DNA from: Clitoria ternatea
Taxonomy: Eukaryota; Streptophyta; Magnoliopsida; Fabales; Fabaceae
Length of the DNA: 64,000 nt
Assembly: GCA_037962975.1 (NCBI GenBank)
Contig: CM075672.1
Coordinates: forward strand, 130,310,001-130,374,000
Reading direction: 5' to 3'
Shown here piece after piece: positions 11,811-25,665 of the stretch (its first letter is position 1; each line of letters starts with the position of its first letter). The position numbers and the translations under genes are program-made. The notes under the pieces are model-generated. The model was not told where the DNA came from. It ran no database searches and saw only the letters and a list, made by a program, of their open reading frames with translations.

Positions 11811-13366
11811 TGATGGTTCAGAGTCTGACTTAAAGGGGGGTTAAATATGTCACAGACTCTTTATGCAGAAATTCAAACCAAATAAAAACTTGTAATCAAA
11901 TGATGCAAGGGAGTAAAGAAAGAAGATTAACACAAAGAGTTTATATTGGTTCACTTCCAACTCAGAAACTACATCCAGTCCCTTCTAACTTGAAGGATTT
12001 CCACTATTGTAAAATTTCCTTTACAATAACAACAACAGACCAGTGCCAAAAGTATTCTTGACTCCAGCCACTTCTGGCTTAAACCCAAGTATTCTTTCAA
12101 CAAGCCACTCCTAGCTCAAACCTAAGTATTCTTTCAAAAGCCTCTTCAGGACAATAGTGTTTCCCACACTATCAGATTCTAGCAACACACCAGACTTTAC
12201 AATTTGTTTATGAAAGAAAGAGTAATTCATAAAACTTAGTGTATGACAGATATACAAAAGAGATTGTACACTAAGTTATGACACGAGACCAAGGTCTGCT
12301 AGAGGCAGAACAAACAAAAGAGGTCTCTGTCTACAAGAGAAGAATGAGTACACAAAGAATTTTGACTCAAGAGAATTTTTTATGAAAGCTCATGAGTATT
12401 GTATGTATTGAAATTTATTCTTCCTTGGAATAAATAGGTGATGGAAAAAGAACGTTGTTTCCTTTTGAAAAAAGAAACAAATGTTGGAAATCCTGTAAAG
12501 GTTTTTACCTTAAACTTTCAGATACCAGACCTTTGGTGATCAAGCAAATGTAGAGGTCTGGTAGTAAGCTTCTTCAGTTCTTTCTTGGAAATGGTTTCTT
12601 ATGCATTTCTAGTGCATAAAGTCATTCTTGTTTCATATCTTTATTGAGTGAAAGATCAGAAGTAAGTGTTGAAAAACTCTCTGAGATATGCTGACATTTC
12701 TTCTTAATATAATCATTTTTTTCTAAATATACACGTAGGTAGGTACGCTGCTTTTGGTTTTTGAGCTTGATTTTGTTCCTGATAAGTGCATAAGTCCCAA
12801 TGCATCACCAAAATAGTATTAAGAACGTAAAAAAGAGATTATGTTCTTTTTTTGTTTGTGTATGACGTTCAAAGTCTGATTTGAGTGCTTTTACCAGACT
12901 TTTGGTCATTCTATCAGACTTTTGAATTTTGGGCCTCTCCCTTTATTTTATAGCCCAAGACTTGTATCCTGAAACACTTAGGTATACAGATTAGTCATAA
13001 GATGTATAGACTTTATTTATTAACAAAAGTTCTTGATGTATGTTATTGACAAATATAAGGGTGCAAGCACTGGGGTTTGGTCCAATATAACTTAGGGAGG
13101 ATAGATTATTAGGTTTTTGCACATCAAGTCTTTTTCATAAATAAAGTCCATGATTTAGGGAGGATAGATTATCAGGTTTATGTGCATCAATACATTTCAT
13201 AGAGATCAGTGCTTATCTTAGAAAATATTACAGGGTTTACTCAATTCAAGTCATATTTACGCAAGATCAAACAATTTTAAGTAGAACAAGATATTCTTCA
13301 TTGATAGATTCAAAATGTCATACAAGAAAGCAAACATCAGACTTGTTAACTTGTCATCACCCAACA
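11811..13366 (-). repeat. Sirevirus 3' LTR
   Basis: On the plus strand it runs from TGATGGTTCAGAGTCTGAC to ...CACCCAACA. The first ~1280 bp match the other LTR copy at 41302-42092 plus 44956-45473. The inner boundary could lie up to ~20 bp further right, because the purine tract is at 13382-13396. Confidence 0.75.
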
Positions 13367-13381
13367 CAAAGACTTCTACGA

Positions 13382-13396
13382 TATCTCCCCTTTTTG
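13382..13396 (-). other. Sirevirus polypurine tract
   Basis: On the minus strand this reads CAAAAAGGGGAGATAT, a purine run next to the 3' LTR, the expected plus-strand primer. Confidence 0.55.
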
Positions 13397-13449
13397 ATAT
13401 CAACAAAAAAGAGGGGCATCATTGAGAACCTAACAACAAGTCACAGGTT

Positions 13450-15818
13450 AGAAAATAGTTGAAAAGATGTGATACAACTAAAGAGACAAGAATAAAATAA
13501 CGAGTATGGACAACAAACAGAAAAGGTGAATTAAAGGAAATAACAGAGGAACGATATTGAAAAATAGGATTGGCAGGAAAAGATTGAGAGGAGGAAGATC
13601 CTTCTTCTTGAATTGATCAGAGATAATGGCACCACAGAGCATCAGAATGAGCTTCTATTGGATTGGAAGCAGACAAAATACTAGCAAGATTGGCTTCAGG
13701 AAGGTGCATGGGGCAAAGAGGACCTTTGTAATGAGGCCTGTACTTCGGAGACATGGGTTTCTTCAATCTTCCTAGAGAAATCCAAGAAGCTGGCAGTGGT
13801 CTTCTAGTGGGAGCAAATAAGATCTTCTTCCAAAGGGTGGCAATAGGTCTATTCTTGATTGAATCATAGTCTAGAGTTACTAAACCATGCTTTAAATCAC
13901 GAGCCGTAGAAACCTAGTCAGCAATTAGTAGTTGATGAAAGGCAATATCATCATTTGAGAGTAGGTCAGGATGGGCTAGCAGGCATTCTATGGGTAAAGG
14001 AAGGAAGTAATTGGGTTCAGAGGGTTGAATGTAGAATTTATGGCTATTAAAGTTTAGATTGGTAACAATGGCTAAGTTTTAAGAGTTCTTATAGCCTGGG
14101 TTAGATGGGTCAAGAACAGGTTTATAAAAAGTATAAGTAGGTAGAGCAAGGTGAGGAACGAATAAAGGGGGTTGCTAAAAGATATGTTTAACAGTAGAAG
14201 GGTTAGGGTAGGGAACAATGGCTAGAGGGATGAAGTTTGAGTTTAAGGTGTAGGCTCAACAGAGATAAGGATAGGTTAAGGGGATTGATGAGAGGCAGAG
14301 GGTGTAGAGGGTGCATAGGGAACATAAGGGGTTAAGGATAAAGGGTCAGACCTTGCTCTCTTTGAACTTGCTCTAGAGGAAGAGTCTGATCTCTTCCTTT
14401 AGAGAGAGGCTCTGAAGACTTGCTTATCATTCTGATATGAACCAACAATCTTATATATCCGATTTATCCAATCAATGTATCACCACTTACAAACATCAAG
14501 GTCAGAGGTATGTTTCAAAAATCCATAAATAAACCTCATATAAGTTATGAAGCCTAGATACACACCATATTTCATTAGATTATCATGATTTTCCTTCATG
14601 ACCATTGATAATTGTCTTGTATTTCAAAGTATTCCATCTTGTGACAGCAACCTCTGGATGCAATGTAGTCTATACAGAGACAAATATCTTGTATATCTCA
14701 TCACTAGACAATTTCTTTAATTGTGACTGATGGATCTGAGATGATTGTTGAGGTTGCACTGATTGCTGGGGATTTTGTTGGGATTTAGAGGGCATAACTT
14801 ATTTTGGCTCCTCAAAGCCAGACTGTTGGGTAACAGATTTGCATTGAAGCTGATGAATGGGAATGTTATCATCTGAGTCAAAAAGATTCTTTGGTAGCAG
14901 TAGTTCTAGGTTCACTAGGCTCAACCAGGTCTATAGCTTGAGCAGAGGATGAAGGAGAGATCATCTAGCAAGGTTCCATATTCAATGGAGAGTCTGACTC
15001 ACTGGAATCACCAAAAATTGATTCATCAAAAAATCAAGGACCATCTTTTTGACTTTCTTGGCAGAACACTTTCGTCTGCCACTTGTTCGCTTAGGGGCTA
15101 GTTCAACTTTCTACTTCATGGGTGCAGACCTTTTCTTCTTAGGAGGTTGAAGGGAGCTATCCATGGTTTGGTCCAAGAGGGGTGAGAAGGGAGGTAACTT
15201 GCTTACCAAGAAGGGGGGTTTCACTAAGTCACTTACAGTGGCTGTTTGCACATTCTTTAGGGTAAAAATTTTCATGAGCACAACAGGATATGGAATTTTA
15301 TTCTGTTTTTTTCCAATCGAAGAAATCAAGTCATGATGACATTAGGCAGACTTACTTTCTCTTTGGTGAGCATGTGGTACATATAGAACCTATCCAGCTT
15401 GCTGACAGTATCTTTTGCTCATTTCCTAAGGTAGAAAACTTGCTTATTACTAAGTGAAGCATCTTTACCTTTAGAAGTAGATCACCAAAAAACAATCTGG
15501 TAGGACAATTAGTACCATAGAGCATCTCATTGATCTCCATAGAAGATACAACCTCATATTCAAAGTCGTCAATGAAGACTTCTCTTACTACAGGGCATCC
15601 AGTAAATGTAGCTAAGATATCTTCAAAAATTTAGACTTATCAACAGTTACAATTCTCCAGAAGTCTAGAACCAGAGATAGTGAATATGGCTCCTGATCAT
15701 GACAAAACTTGGTCCAACCAATGTCATTTATCTCATCAGAGATATCTCTCCCGTCTAGTTTATGTTGCTTCATGTTGAATACAAAAGATTCAACAATGTC
15801 TGAAACCTTGAATGTCAT
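13450..15818 (-). pseudogene. Broken 3' ORF of the Sirevirus (env-like position)
   Basis: Open minus-strand segments at 15818-15612, 15540-15352 and 15329-15111 lie in sequence with only short breaks and read as one decayed ORF. It starts MTFKVSDIVESFVFNMKQHK and is followed by low-complexity, proline- and serine-rich sequence toward 13600. Sireviruses often carry an extra ORF at this place, sometimes called env-like; I see no convincing membrane fusion protein features here. Function unknown. Confidence 0.5.
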
Positions 15819-16219
15819 TACTCAATCGAAGAAGAAGGAAAGGGGGATTTAGGGTTTAAGGAAATAAGAAGATTTTTCAAAATAGAGAGATGAAAGGGTG
15901 TTAGCAAACAGAGGGAAAAATGTAAATGAAGAGTCTAAAAATTTAAAGAGTGTAAAGCTAACCACTAAAGAGGAGAGAGAATACATGTTTAGATGACAGT
16001 TACACAAACAAAGGAAGTAACTGCTGCCACGATGTATGTATAAAAAAATGAAATGATTGTCAGTTAACACGAATCCCAAAAGACACAAATAGTTTCTCTC
16101 AGAAATATTTAGAAGAGAGTATGGGTTCAGACTAGTCAAACATCAAATATATCATGCAACAAACTTTTCATTCATTAGACTTATCATGTAATAATTCTCA
16201 AATTTAAGTTGTGCTTAAT

Positions 16220-19200
16220 AAAAGCAAACCTGGCCTCTGCCAAAGGCTTTGTGAGGATATCTGCCCACTAATGGTCTGTATCTACAAACTTCATGTCCAA
16301 AATCCCTTTTTACACATAGTCTTTGATAAAGTGATATTTTACTTCAATGTGCTTTTCCTTTGAGTATTGAATGAGGTTCTTTTATAGGTTTCTTACACTT
16401 GTATTATCACAAAATATAGGATCTCTCCTTCTTTGATTGAATAGTCTTCAAGTTGATACTTAATCCAAAGAAATTGAGAATAGCATCTTGGTGTAGACAT
16501 GTATTCAACTTCAGCTATTAAAAGTGCAACATAATTTTGCTTTTTGCTTCCCTATGATATCAGACTTCTTCCCAAGAAGTGACATTCACCACTTATACTC
16601 TTTATGTCTACTTTATCGCCTACAAAATCTGCATCATAGAATCCAGATAGGGAAAAAGAGTCTATTCTTTATAGAACAACCCAAGGTTAGTTGTGCCAAT
16701 AAGATATCTTAGAATCCTCTTCACTAAAGACAAATGTGATTCCTTGGGATCCGATTGATATTTTGCACACATGCAAACACTAAACATTATGTCAGGTTTT
16801 CTAGATGTGAGGTACAAAAGTGAACCTATCATTCCTCTGTATAAGGTCTGATCTAATAGTGTACTAGATTCATCTTTATTTATTATGCAGTTTAGATACA
16901 TAGGAGTGCTCATGGCCTTAGCATCAACCATTTTAAACTTTTTAAGTAGCTCCTTAGTGTACTTCTGCTGATGGATGAAAGTACCATCATTAGTCTGTTT
17001 GATCTGCAAGCCTAAGAAAAACTTGAGTTCTCCCATCATACTTATTTCAAATTCTGCTTGCATCATTTTAGAAAATCTTTACATAGACTATCATCAGTAG
17101 CACCAAACACAATATCATCTACATAAATCTACACAATAATAAATGTTTTTGAGAGCTTTTTATGAGAAAGGTTTTGTATACGTTTCCTCTTGTAAAGCCT
17201 TTTAAAATCAGAAAAGAACTAAGTTTATCATACCAAGCTCTTGGAGCTTGTTTTTAGACCATACAGTTCTTTACTTATTTTGAAAACATGGTTATGAAGA
17301 GACACATCTTCAAAACTAGGAGGTTGTTTTACATAAACTTCTTCTTCAATGAAACCATTCAGAAAAGCACTCTTTATATCCATCTGATATAATGTAATTC
17401 ATTTAAATGCAGCAAATGCAAGAAGTATTTTGATATCCACAAGTCTGGCTATGGGTGCAAAAGTTTCTATAAAGTTTATACCTTCTTGATGGTTGAAGCC
17501 TTGAGCTACAAGTCTGGCTTTATTCCTGATGACTTTTCCATCTTCATTAAGCTTGTTTCTAAATACCCATTTTGTTCCAATAATGCTTTTATCTTTGGGT
17601 CAGGGAACAAGTTTCCATACTTTGTTCCTTTCAAACTGATTTAGTTCCTCTTGCATGGCAATAATCCAATCAATATCTTCTAGAGCTTTCATAACGTTCT
17701 TTGGTTTTAATTCTGAAACTAAAGTAATTGATGACTAGCTGTGAAGACTAGATCTGGTTTTAACTCCAGCTGCTTGATCTTCAATGATGAGGTCTAAAAG
17801 ATGATAGGTCTTGAACTTCCAATCTCTTGGCTTTTCTGGTTCATCTGATGACTGATTCAGTTTAGGCTCTTTGTCTTCAGGGTTCAGCTGGTTTTGATTG
17901 ATCATGGTCTGTTCCTTGCTTTTCATGCTCAGGTTCTTAATATAGTATTCCTACATCATCAGAATCTAGATCTGTCAGTCTCTTGTCAGTTTCTTGAAGA
18001 TCATTAAATCTTACATGCATAAATTCCTCAATGGTTTGAGTTTGAGTATTGAATACTTTATAAGATTTTGTTGTGGTTGAATATCCCATAAATATTTCTA
18101 TCACACTTAGAATCAAATTTTCCAAGATGATCCTTAGTGTTTAGAATATATCAAGTACATCCAAATGGGTGAAAATATGAAATGTTGGGTTTCCTTTATT
18201 TCCACAATTCATAAGAAGTCTTATTCAGTATTGGTCCAATAAGGATCCTATTTTGAACATAACAAGAAGTGCTCACAGCTTCTGCCTAGAAATATTTCAG
18301 AAAATTGTTTTCACAAAGCATTGTTCTGGCCATTTCTTACAGAGATCTATTTTTCCTTTCCACAACACCATTTTATGGAGGTGTTGTTGGAGAAGAAAAA
18401 TTATGAGTTATATCAATCTCATTGCAGAATTTTTCAAAATTTTCATTTTCAAATTCTCTACCATGATCAGTTTTTATTGCACCAATACATACACCTTTCT
18501 CATTCTAGATTTTCTAGAAAATCTTGAAAACTTTTATGGACTCATCCTTGTGTGATATAAAGTATACCTGTGTCATTCTTGTGTAGTCATCAACAATGAC
18601 AAATTCATACTTCTTTCCTACAAGACTTTACACTTGAGATAGACCAAATAAATCTAAATGTAACAATTCTAGAGGTATGGTGGTGGAAATAACATCCTTG
18701 TTTTTAAAAGATGATTTGTGTTGTTTCCCTTTCTGGCTTGCCTCACAAGGCAAAGAGCTGTTAAAGGAAATTTTAGGTAATCCTTTAACAAGATCCTTTC
18801 TATGAAGTTTTGAAATATGTTTTAGACTTACATACCCAAGCTTTTTATGCCAGATCCATCTCTCTTCATAGTTTGAAAACAAACATGTTACATTCTAATC
18901 ATTTAGTTCATTCAAGTCAATCTTGTACAGGTTGTGATGTCTATTGGCATAAAAGAGTATGGTTCCATCATGGTTAATGATAGTACACTTATTTTTGGCA
19001 AAGGAGACGTTGTACCCATTTTCACAAAATTGATCGATGCTTAGTAGGTTATGTCTCAGACCTTCAACAAAAAATACATTTTCAATAATAAGTGAAGGAA
19101 TTTTACACACTCTACCAGTCCCAATAATCCTTCCAGTCTGGTTTCCTCCAAAGATGACAGTTCCACCTTTAAACTGTTCCAAATCTAGTAATATAGACCT

Positions 19201-19290
19201 TCTTCCTGTCATATGATGTGAGCATCCACTGTCTAGATACCAGTGCAGAGGCTTTGCCTTTGTCCTTAAGCATATCTGCAAATGGGATAA
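16220..19290 (-). pseudogene. Sirevirus pol relic (PR-IN-RT-RNase H)
   Basis: From 19281 down: protease with LDSGCSHHMTG; GAG-pre-integrase with WHKKLGYVSLKHISKL (about 18850); integrase with recognisable blocks to about 18000 (GYSTTTKSYKVFNTQTQTIE); RT with WVFRNKLN...VIRNKARLVAQGF (about 17570-17480), YVDDIVFGATDD at about 17130-17090 after an in-frame stop, and an open 134-codon stretch 17066-16662 (ISMMGELKFFLGLQI); then RNase H ending in a KPLAEA motif near 16230. Several stops and frameshifts separate the blocks, so no polyprotein can be made. Confidence 0.8.
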
Positions 19291-19299
19291 TAAATGACT

Positions 19300-19685
19300 T
19301 TGGCACCCATATTCTTTTGGGTCCTACATTGTTAGCAATTTTCTCATTTCTTCTTTTCCTTTTTCTTCAATCATTGATTAAGTGACCATGCTTCTTACAA
19401 TAATTACACTTGAGATGTTTCTGATCCTTTGAAGTAAATGAAGAGGATGAAGTCTGTTTGAAATCATTTTCCTCTATATATCCCAGACCTGGCCTTTTTT
19501 GATTACCTTGGGACTTTCCTAATAACATGTTCAAATTTTCAGTACTGTTTACAAATTTGCCCAGATCTGAGGTAAGAGAGTTAACTTGCATTTGCAACTT
19601 AATGATTTCTTCACTCTGAGAGTTGCAACAAACCTTGGATTTTTCAAAGTCAGTTTTCAAAATAGTATTTTCTTTTCTCAGTCTG
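19300..19685 (-). pseudogene. Sirevirus gag, 3' part with zinc knuckle
   Basis: The frame continues the gag that is cut at 39836. It has a coiled-coil-like segment (KLQMQVNSLTSDLGKF) and a knuckle of CX2CX4H form (CNYCKKHGH) at the end, then a stop where the protease would follow. Confidence 0.7.
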
Positions 19686-19934
19686 CTTAATGATAAATGT
19701 CTAATTATGTATAAATTTCTATGTTAATTGGGCAATTGTTTTGAGAAATGATTGAATTGAAATGCAAATTATGTGTTTAAATGGAAAGAAATTGAAGTTT
19801 TATTTCCCAACCTTGGTTTTATATATTATGATAGCCTTTAATCCTTATTTTATTGCTTGTATGAAGAAAAGTAGAGGAATTGGAGAAATGATTAGCTGAA
19901 AGGACCATATTTAAAGCAAAAATGAAGTATCTCA

Positions 19935-20330
19935 CTTAAGCGAGACAATAGTAGCTTGAGCGAGCCCGTCGGTTAAGCGTGGGTGTCTCGCTTAAGCGTG
20001 GGTGTCTCGCTTAAGTGAGGAGGAAGACAGAAAGACACTGAAGCAATTCGCTTGAGCGAGTAGGATCTCACTTAAGCGAAAATTGTCTAGAGAGTTGTGG
20101 ATTGGATCTCGCTTAAGCGAAGCAGCGCTTGCTTGAGTGAAGAAGCAATAGGAGCCCAAAACATTGCACTCGCTTGAGCGAGATACCCATCAGCTCAAGC
20201 AAAAATAGGGTTAGTAGCATCAGGGAGAATCTCGCTTAAGCGAAGATTAACTCGCTTGAGCGAGAATATGAAGAAACATGTAGCTGGGGCATTAACTGCA
20301 ATTGGCTCTCACTTAAGCGAGGCCAACCAT
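19935..20330. repeat. CTCGCTTAAGCGAG motif cluster
   Basis: About 17 copies or half copies of CTCGCTTAAGCGAG / CTCGCTTGAGCGAG. The core CTTAAG is self-complementary. A 19-bp unit with GTGGGTGTCTCGCTTAAGCG is directly repeated at about 19978-20015. Confidence 0.85.
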
Positions 20331-20929
20331 ATTTAAGTGAACAGCTATTGGAATAGAGAGACACACAGAAACAATAAAAGAAAAAGAGAAACCCTCTTTT
20401 TGGAAGCCATTTTAGAAGACCTAGAAGCTTTTCTTCTCTTTTTTCTCCTAGTTCATGGTTTGTAATGGCTATTATGAGTAGCTTGTCATGACGCCCTTAA
20501 TCCAGTAAATAATATTATTTATATATTAAAAATAGAGTAAATTTTTTGCATTTGCAAACCACTGTTGGAAGAAGAACACCATGAAATAAAACTTTAACAA
20601 GTAACCCTAGAATATTTAAAAGACTTATCCCATATATCATGATATGAGAAGGTATGTAATTTTAAAACAAGAGTTTTCCCAGACAATCAGTCACATGATA
20701 GTCATCCAAGGAATTGCAGAACGTGTATGTTATTTTAGAAGGTGAATGGGTGTGAGGGAAGATTCAAGATACCCGCATCGATCGCTAAAGTTTGTTAAAA
20801 GGGGTACAAACCATTATATACGTACGCCATGAAGTAAAAGAGACAAGTCATGCTTCATACACATCAAACAAGAGCCAAACTTATGGAAAGTTATCAAATA
20901 TCAGGCCAGGAATCAATTCAAGCAACTTG

Positions 20930-21190
20930 TGAATCGATTCATGCGAGTTGGAAGCCATAAACAGTGAAAACAGAACCTCATGAATCGATTTAGGACTTAT
21001 ATAAATCGATTCGTGTGATTTAGAAGTCTAAAACAGCAAAACAGAGGCCCATGAATTCATTCAGGACTCGTGTGAATCGATTTATGTAATTCAAACAGCT
21101 CATGAATTGATTCAGGAAGCTTGTGAATCGATTCAAGCACCTCCAGTGGCCCATGAATTGATTCAAGGGACTCATGAATCGATTCATGAC
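20930..21190. repeat. TGAATCGATTCA motif cluster, copy 1
   Basis: About ten copies of (T)GAATCGATTCA or close variants in 260 bp near the end of the solo LTR. Confidence 0.85.
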
Positions 21191-24100
21191 AGCATATCAG
21201 CTGCATAATGCAAAAAATGCCACAATTTTCAACTTCCAACCACCCTAACTTTTTCATACGAAATCCAATGACCACCAAATTTTAACACCAACTAAAATAC
21301 ACCATTTATGACGTGTAGCCATTGGCCGAATTCAAAAATTCCCAAAAATGAGAGCCTTATACATATAAATGCGTTGAGTAAGGCATTTTTGTGCAACTCA
21401 GGGGTCAATTCTTAATGGAATTGGCCCATTCCAATTTCTACAAGTCATAAACCATACATGGAAGCTATTGGAACTATCGCATGCAACCTAAATCTCATAA
21501 AACTCTATTTGACCCTAATAGTTCCTCATTATGCATAAGCATCAAAACATAACTTCACATATGCCTCATAAAAGGTTGTAACTCATGAATAACATCATCC
21601 ATTCATCATTTTGGCAACAATCAAGTATCACAATTATCATTATACATTGTTAAGGTCATAATCAAAAATTAGCCATACACATAAGGGTCCAATTTTCATA
21701 AATGACCTTCAAAATGAATATTCACCAATCTAGTTACATTATGAGCATACATCAACATCATATGCTATACAAAATCAATGGTTGTCGGCCAAGGCACTTC
21801 CTATACAACTAATTTACCTTCATCATCAAAACACAAACACTTCCAAAAGAGATGTAATCTCACCCCATGAATGTCCTGCATCACAAGGCTAAAAATAGAC
21901 AACATGAGAGAGTGAAGTATACATATCAAAGGATGAATATGAATACATTTGTGATTATGTGCATATGCATTGAATGACATGTATACTTTGCATCAACATA
22001 TCATTCATCATCATAATTTCATTATCTCATCAACATACATATATCTTAATCATCTCTATGATTCATAGCAAAGTATATAAGCATACCCACATTCATGCCC
22101 CTCATCATATTGGGCTATCACATATATCATCACCATACACAAATTTATTTCTTTGTATTCATATTTTTTATGTTATCTTTAAGTATTCTTTCACCCAATC
22201 ACAACCATCACCATATCTCATCACCTTTGGCATATCTCCTTGCTATATGCAAATGCTCTTAGGCTAATACACATGTACAACTGAGTTAATATTAATTGCA
22301 GATCCGACTGTGGGAATATAAACACCAATTTATGGGTTCAAGCATGGATTCATAACCATACCCCTACTGCAGTAGAAAAATATGTACACTTATCATAAAT
22401 TTGCATACATATCACCATATTTTACTGGTACCAAATCAAATTGCATCGCCCATCTTGCAACACCGGTCATTTTCACCATGACCACGGTAAACAACATAAA
22501 CAATATAAAGGTGTTGCAGGCCAACCATGATTCATACCATGGCAGTTGTGATCCAAAGGACCACCGGGGACACCTGCTCCTTGTCACCCCTAGTTTTCTG
22601 GACCCAAATCCCGATGTAATCAAGATAAATAATTAATAAAAATGAGAGTAAATTTTTCATGTTTAAAAATATTTCAGAACTCCTCAATGATTACATCAAA
22701 GACCCAAACCACAAAAAACCGAAGAGTGAGATTTGATAATTTATAACTGGATCGTAAAATAAATCGCCCAAATTGTATACAAAATAATAGAGTTTACAGT
22801 AGAAGAAAAATATGTATATAGGGCACACGCCTAGTCCCATATATAAAGATATGAGAAAAGGCTCGACAAAGCAAGCAATTACATAACACCGGCCTATTAG
22901 GCCACGATTATTTTCACATATAAATCATAATCATGCATTGCCTAAAATATATTTATATATATACATCTATATGGTCATGCAACATCCATCTCCAATATCC
23001 ATATTCCATAATTGACCATATTCGATTCAACCTCAAAGTATATCATCAACACCTATACATTCCCAAATGGGTTACATGACCAACATATTTCATTCATCAA
23101 ATGGGTATAAATTCCAATGCCCAAAATATCAATACATCATCCATTTATATTATCATTTACAATGCATCCACCAATATCAATGATTATTAACACTATCATG
23201 TACACTTTATTCACAATACAATAAATTACTATCGCTGCCGGCTAAGGCATTCCATTACCACTATTTACCTTCCCAAAAGCTCTACTTTAAAATATCCTCA
23301 TCCCATGATATTCCTACATCAATACTAAAAATGGACAACATGGGAGAGTGGGTTATAAATTTCAAATGACAAATATGAATACAATTGAGATTATGTGCAT
23401 ATGTATATCAACATCATGTATGCTTTGCTAAAATCATCAATGATCTTCATAATTCATTCATCCCAACAATATACATAAACCATATTTATCAATCAACTCA
23501 TAGCAAAGCAACACATATACACATTATTTCTTAATGTCACAATGGGCCAACATCATCATCGTCAACCATAGACAACAAGCCCTTAATCACATTGGGCTAT
23601 CACATACAATATTATCGTATTCAATATCTTTTCGTTGTATTCATATTTTACATGTTGTCTTTTAAGTATTTATTTACCCATCTCATCATCATCATATCTC
23701 AATCCTCATCAATCATCATCAATCATTATCACCTTTTGGCATATCTCCATGTTATATGCAAATGCTCTTAGGCTAATGCATATGCACAATGGAATAAACA
23801 ACAACAAATACAGATCCGACTGTGGGAAATAAACATCAAAGTGTGGGTCAAGCATAGGTGTGCTACTATGCCCCTACTGCAGTAATATAATGTGTATACA
23901 TATCTCATAATGCATACATAATCACCAATTTTACTGGTACCAAACCGCATCGCCCATATGTAGCACTAGTCACCTCGTGACTTGCGGATCAACAACATGG
24001 CCTCACTTGCCCAAAGTGCTACGGGCCCCTCCCGAACACATATCGAGAGAGCCGTGCCCTGTCGGACACCGAGGTAACCTGCTCATCACAGAGTCACCCG

Positions 24101-25344
24101 CCCACTGGGCCCGCCTCATAGGATGCCTTATCACCAAACTATGGACAGCTTTGTGATTCCCAGAATCACTAGGGAACGACAACAATTTGCCTGTGCACTA
24201 GGTCGCCCTCCCAATGGGCCCGCCTATTGGAACCCCTAACATTCCACATACACAGCATATGATATGCCATGGATGCAAATGCCAATCAATGCATTTTTAC
24301 ATTATGCATCCTATCATGCCATTCATCAACCATCATCAACACCAACACCATCATACAATCTTTTAGTGGATTTTAACATCGTTGGTTTTAACCATTGTTC
24401 TCAAGCTTTAGGTGTGGCATTTCATTTTAACACATTTTATATCATACATACAAGTTAGTACTTGCAACAATCACAATGGCACCAATATCGTTAATAACAT
24501 TCATCAACATCATCACATAATTTTCTTAGTGGATTTTCATCTCATTGATTGTTACCATTGTTTCACATATTAATGTGGCATTACAACAATTCATCAATAT
24601 AATTCAAACCACATATACACAAGATCACACCTGTATTCATCACAATGGCATTCAACAAATCATCAATAGTAATAATCATCCATCATTACTCATTATCAAC
24701 ATCATCTCTGATTCGTCAATTTATAACAAACGCATTGTCATGCAATCATCTCCTCATTAGTTTCATCATGATACAAGGGTGTATCTTACAATCACATCAT
24801 TTAACTTTTCATTATCAAACATCATAATATATCATTAGTGGTGTACATTTATGTTGTCATAACATATCATAGGTACATACATGTTTTCCAATGTCTTAAT
24901 CAATATCAAACACCACCAAGATATACCATCATCATATACCCCTAATACAATCTCTTGTGTTTACATAAAAGGGGTTTTGGGTAATAATAAGCTCATGACA
25001 AATTTCAACATTAAGATATAGGAGGGGAGTTCCTTTTTAGTTTTAAAAATAGTGGGACATGTCACAAATATCACCTATTAGTCCTAATTTGATAACCATA
25101 AAAAGTTAGGTTCAAAACCCTCTTAAATTTAAATTTTACAATGCAGTGGGTCTGGTGTTTTACGCCTAATGAGAGTTAGAAAACTCCAATTAAGGCAAGA
25201 CCAATTTTCACACCTCCATAATATAATTATATACAACTTTCATGAAGAAGTTGGAGGCCAAAATTTCATTAAGATGCCCAAACAGGCCAAAAACTACAAA
25301 GGGATTACAGTAGTTAGAGAAATAGCATAACAGTGGCCAAAACA

Positions 25345-25665
25345 GGGCCATGAATCGATTTAGCCTTGCATGAATCGATTCATGCGTCCCAAAATCTCAA
25401 AATTTGACAAACAGAGGGTGGTGAATCGATTCACACCCCCTTGAATCGATTCATACATGCCTGGGGCCCAAAATAGTGGAAACAGAGGGCCTTGAATCGA
25501 TTCAAACCCCGTATGAATCGATTCAAGCATTGTGAAATTGAGGAACAGTAAATCCAGTGAGCCTTGAATCGATTCAAGGCTTCGTATGAATTGATTCAAG
25601 CCTATCCAGTATCCTCTGAATCGATTCAAACGCTATTTTGAATCGATTCATGACAGCACAGACCC
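25345..25665. repeat. TGAATCGATTCA motif cluster, copy 2
   Basis: About eleven copies of TGAATCGATTCA or near variants, an inverted-symmetric 12-mer, with irregular spacing. Confidence 0.85.
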
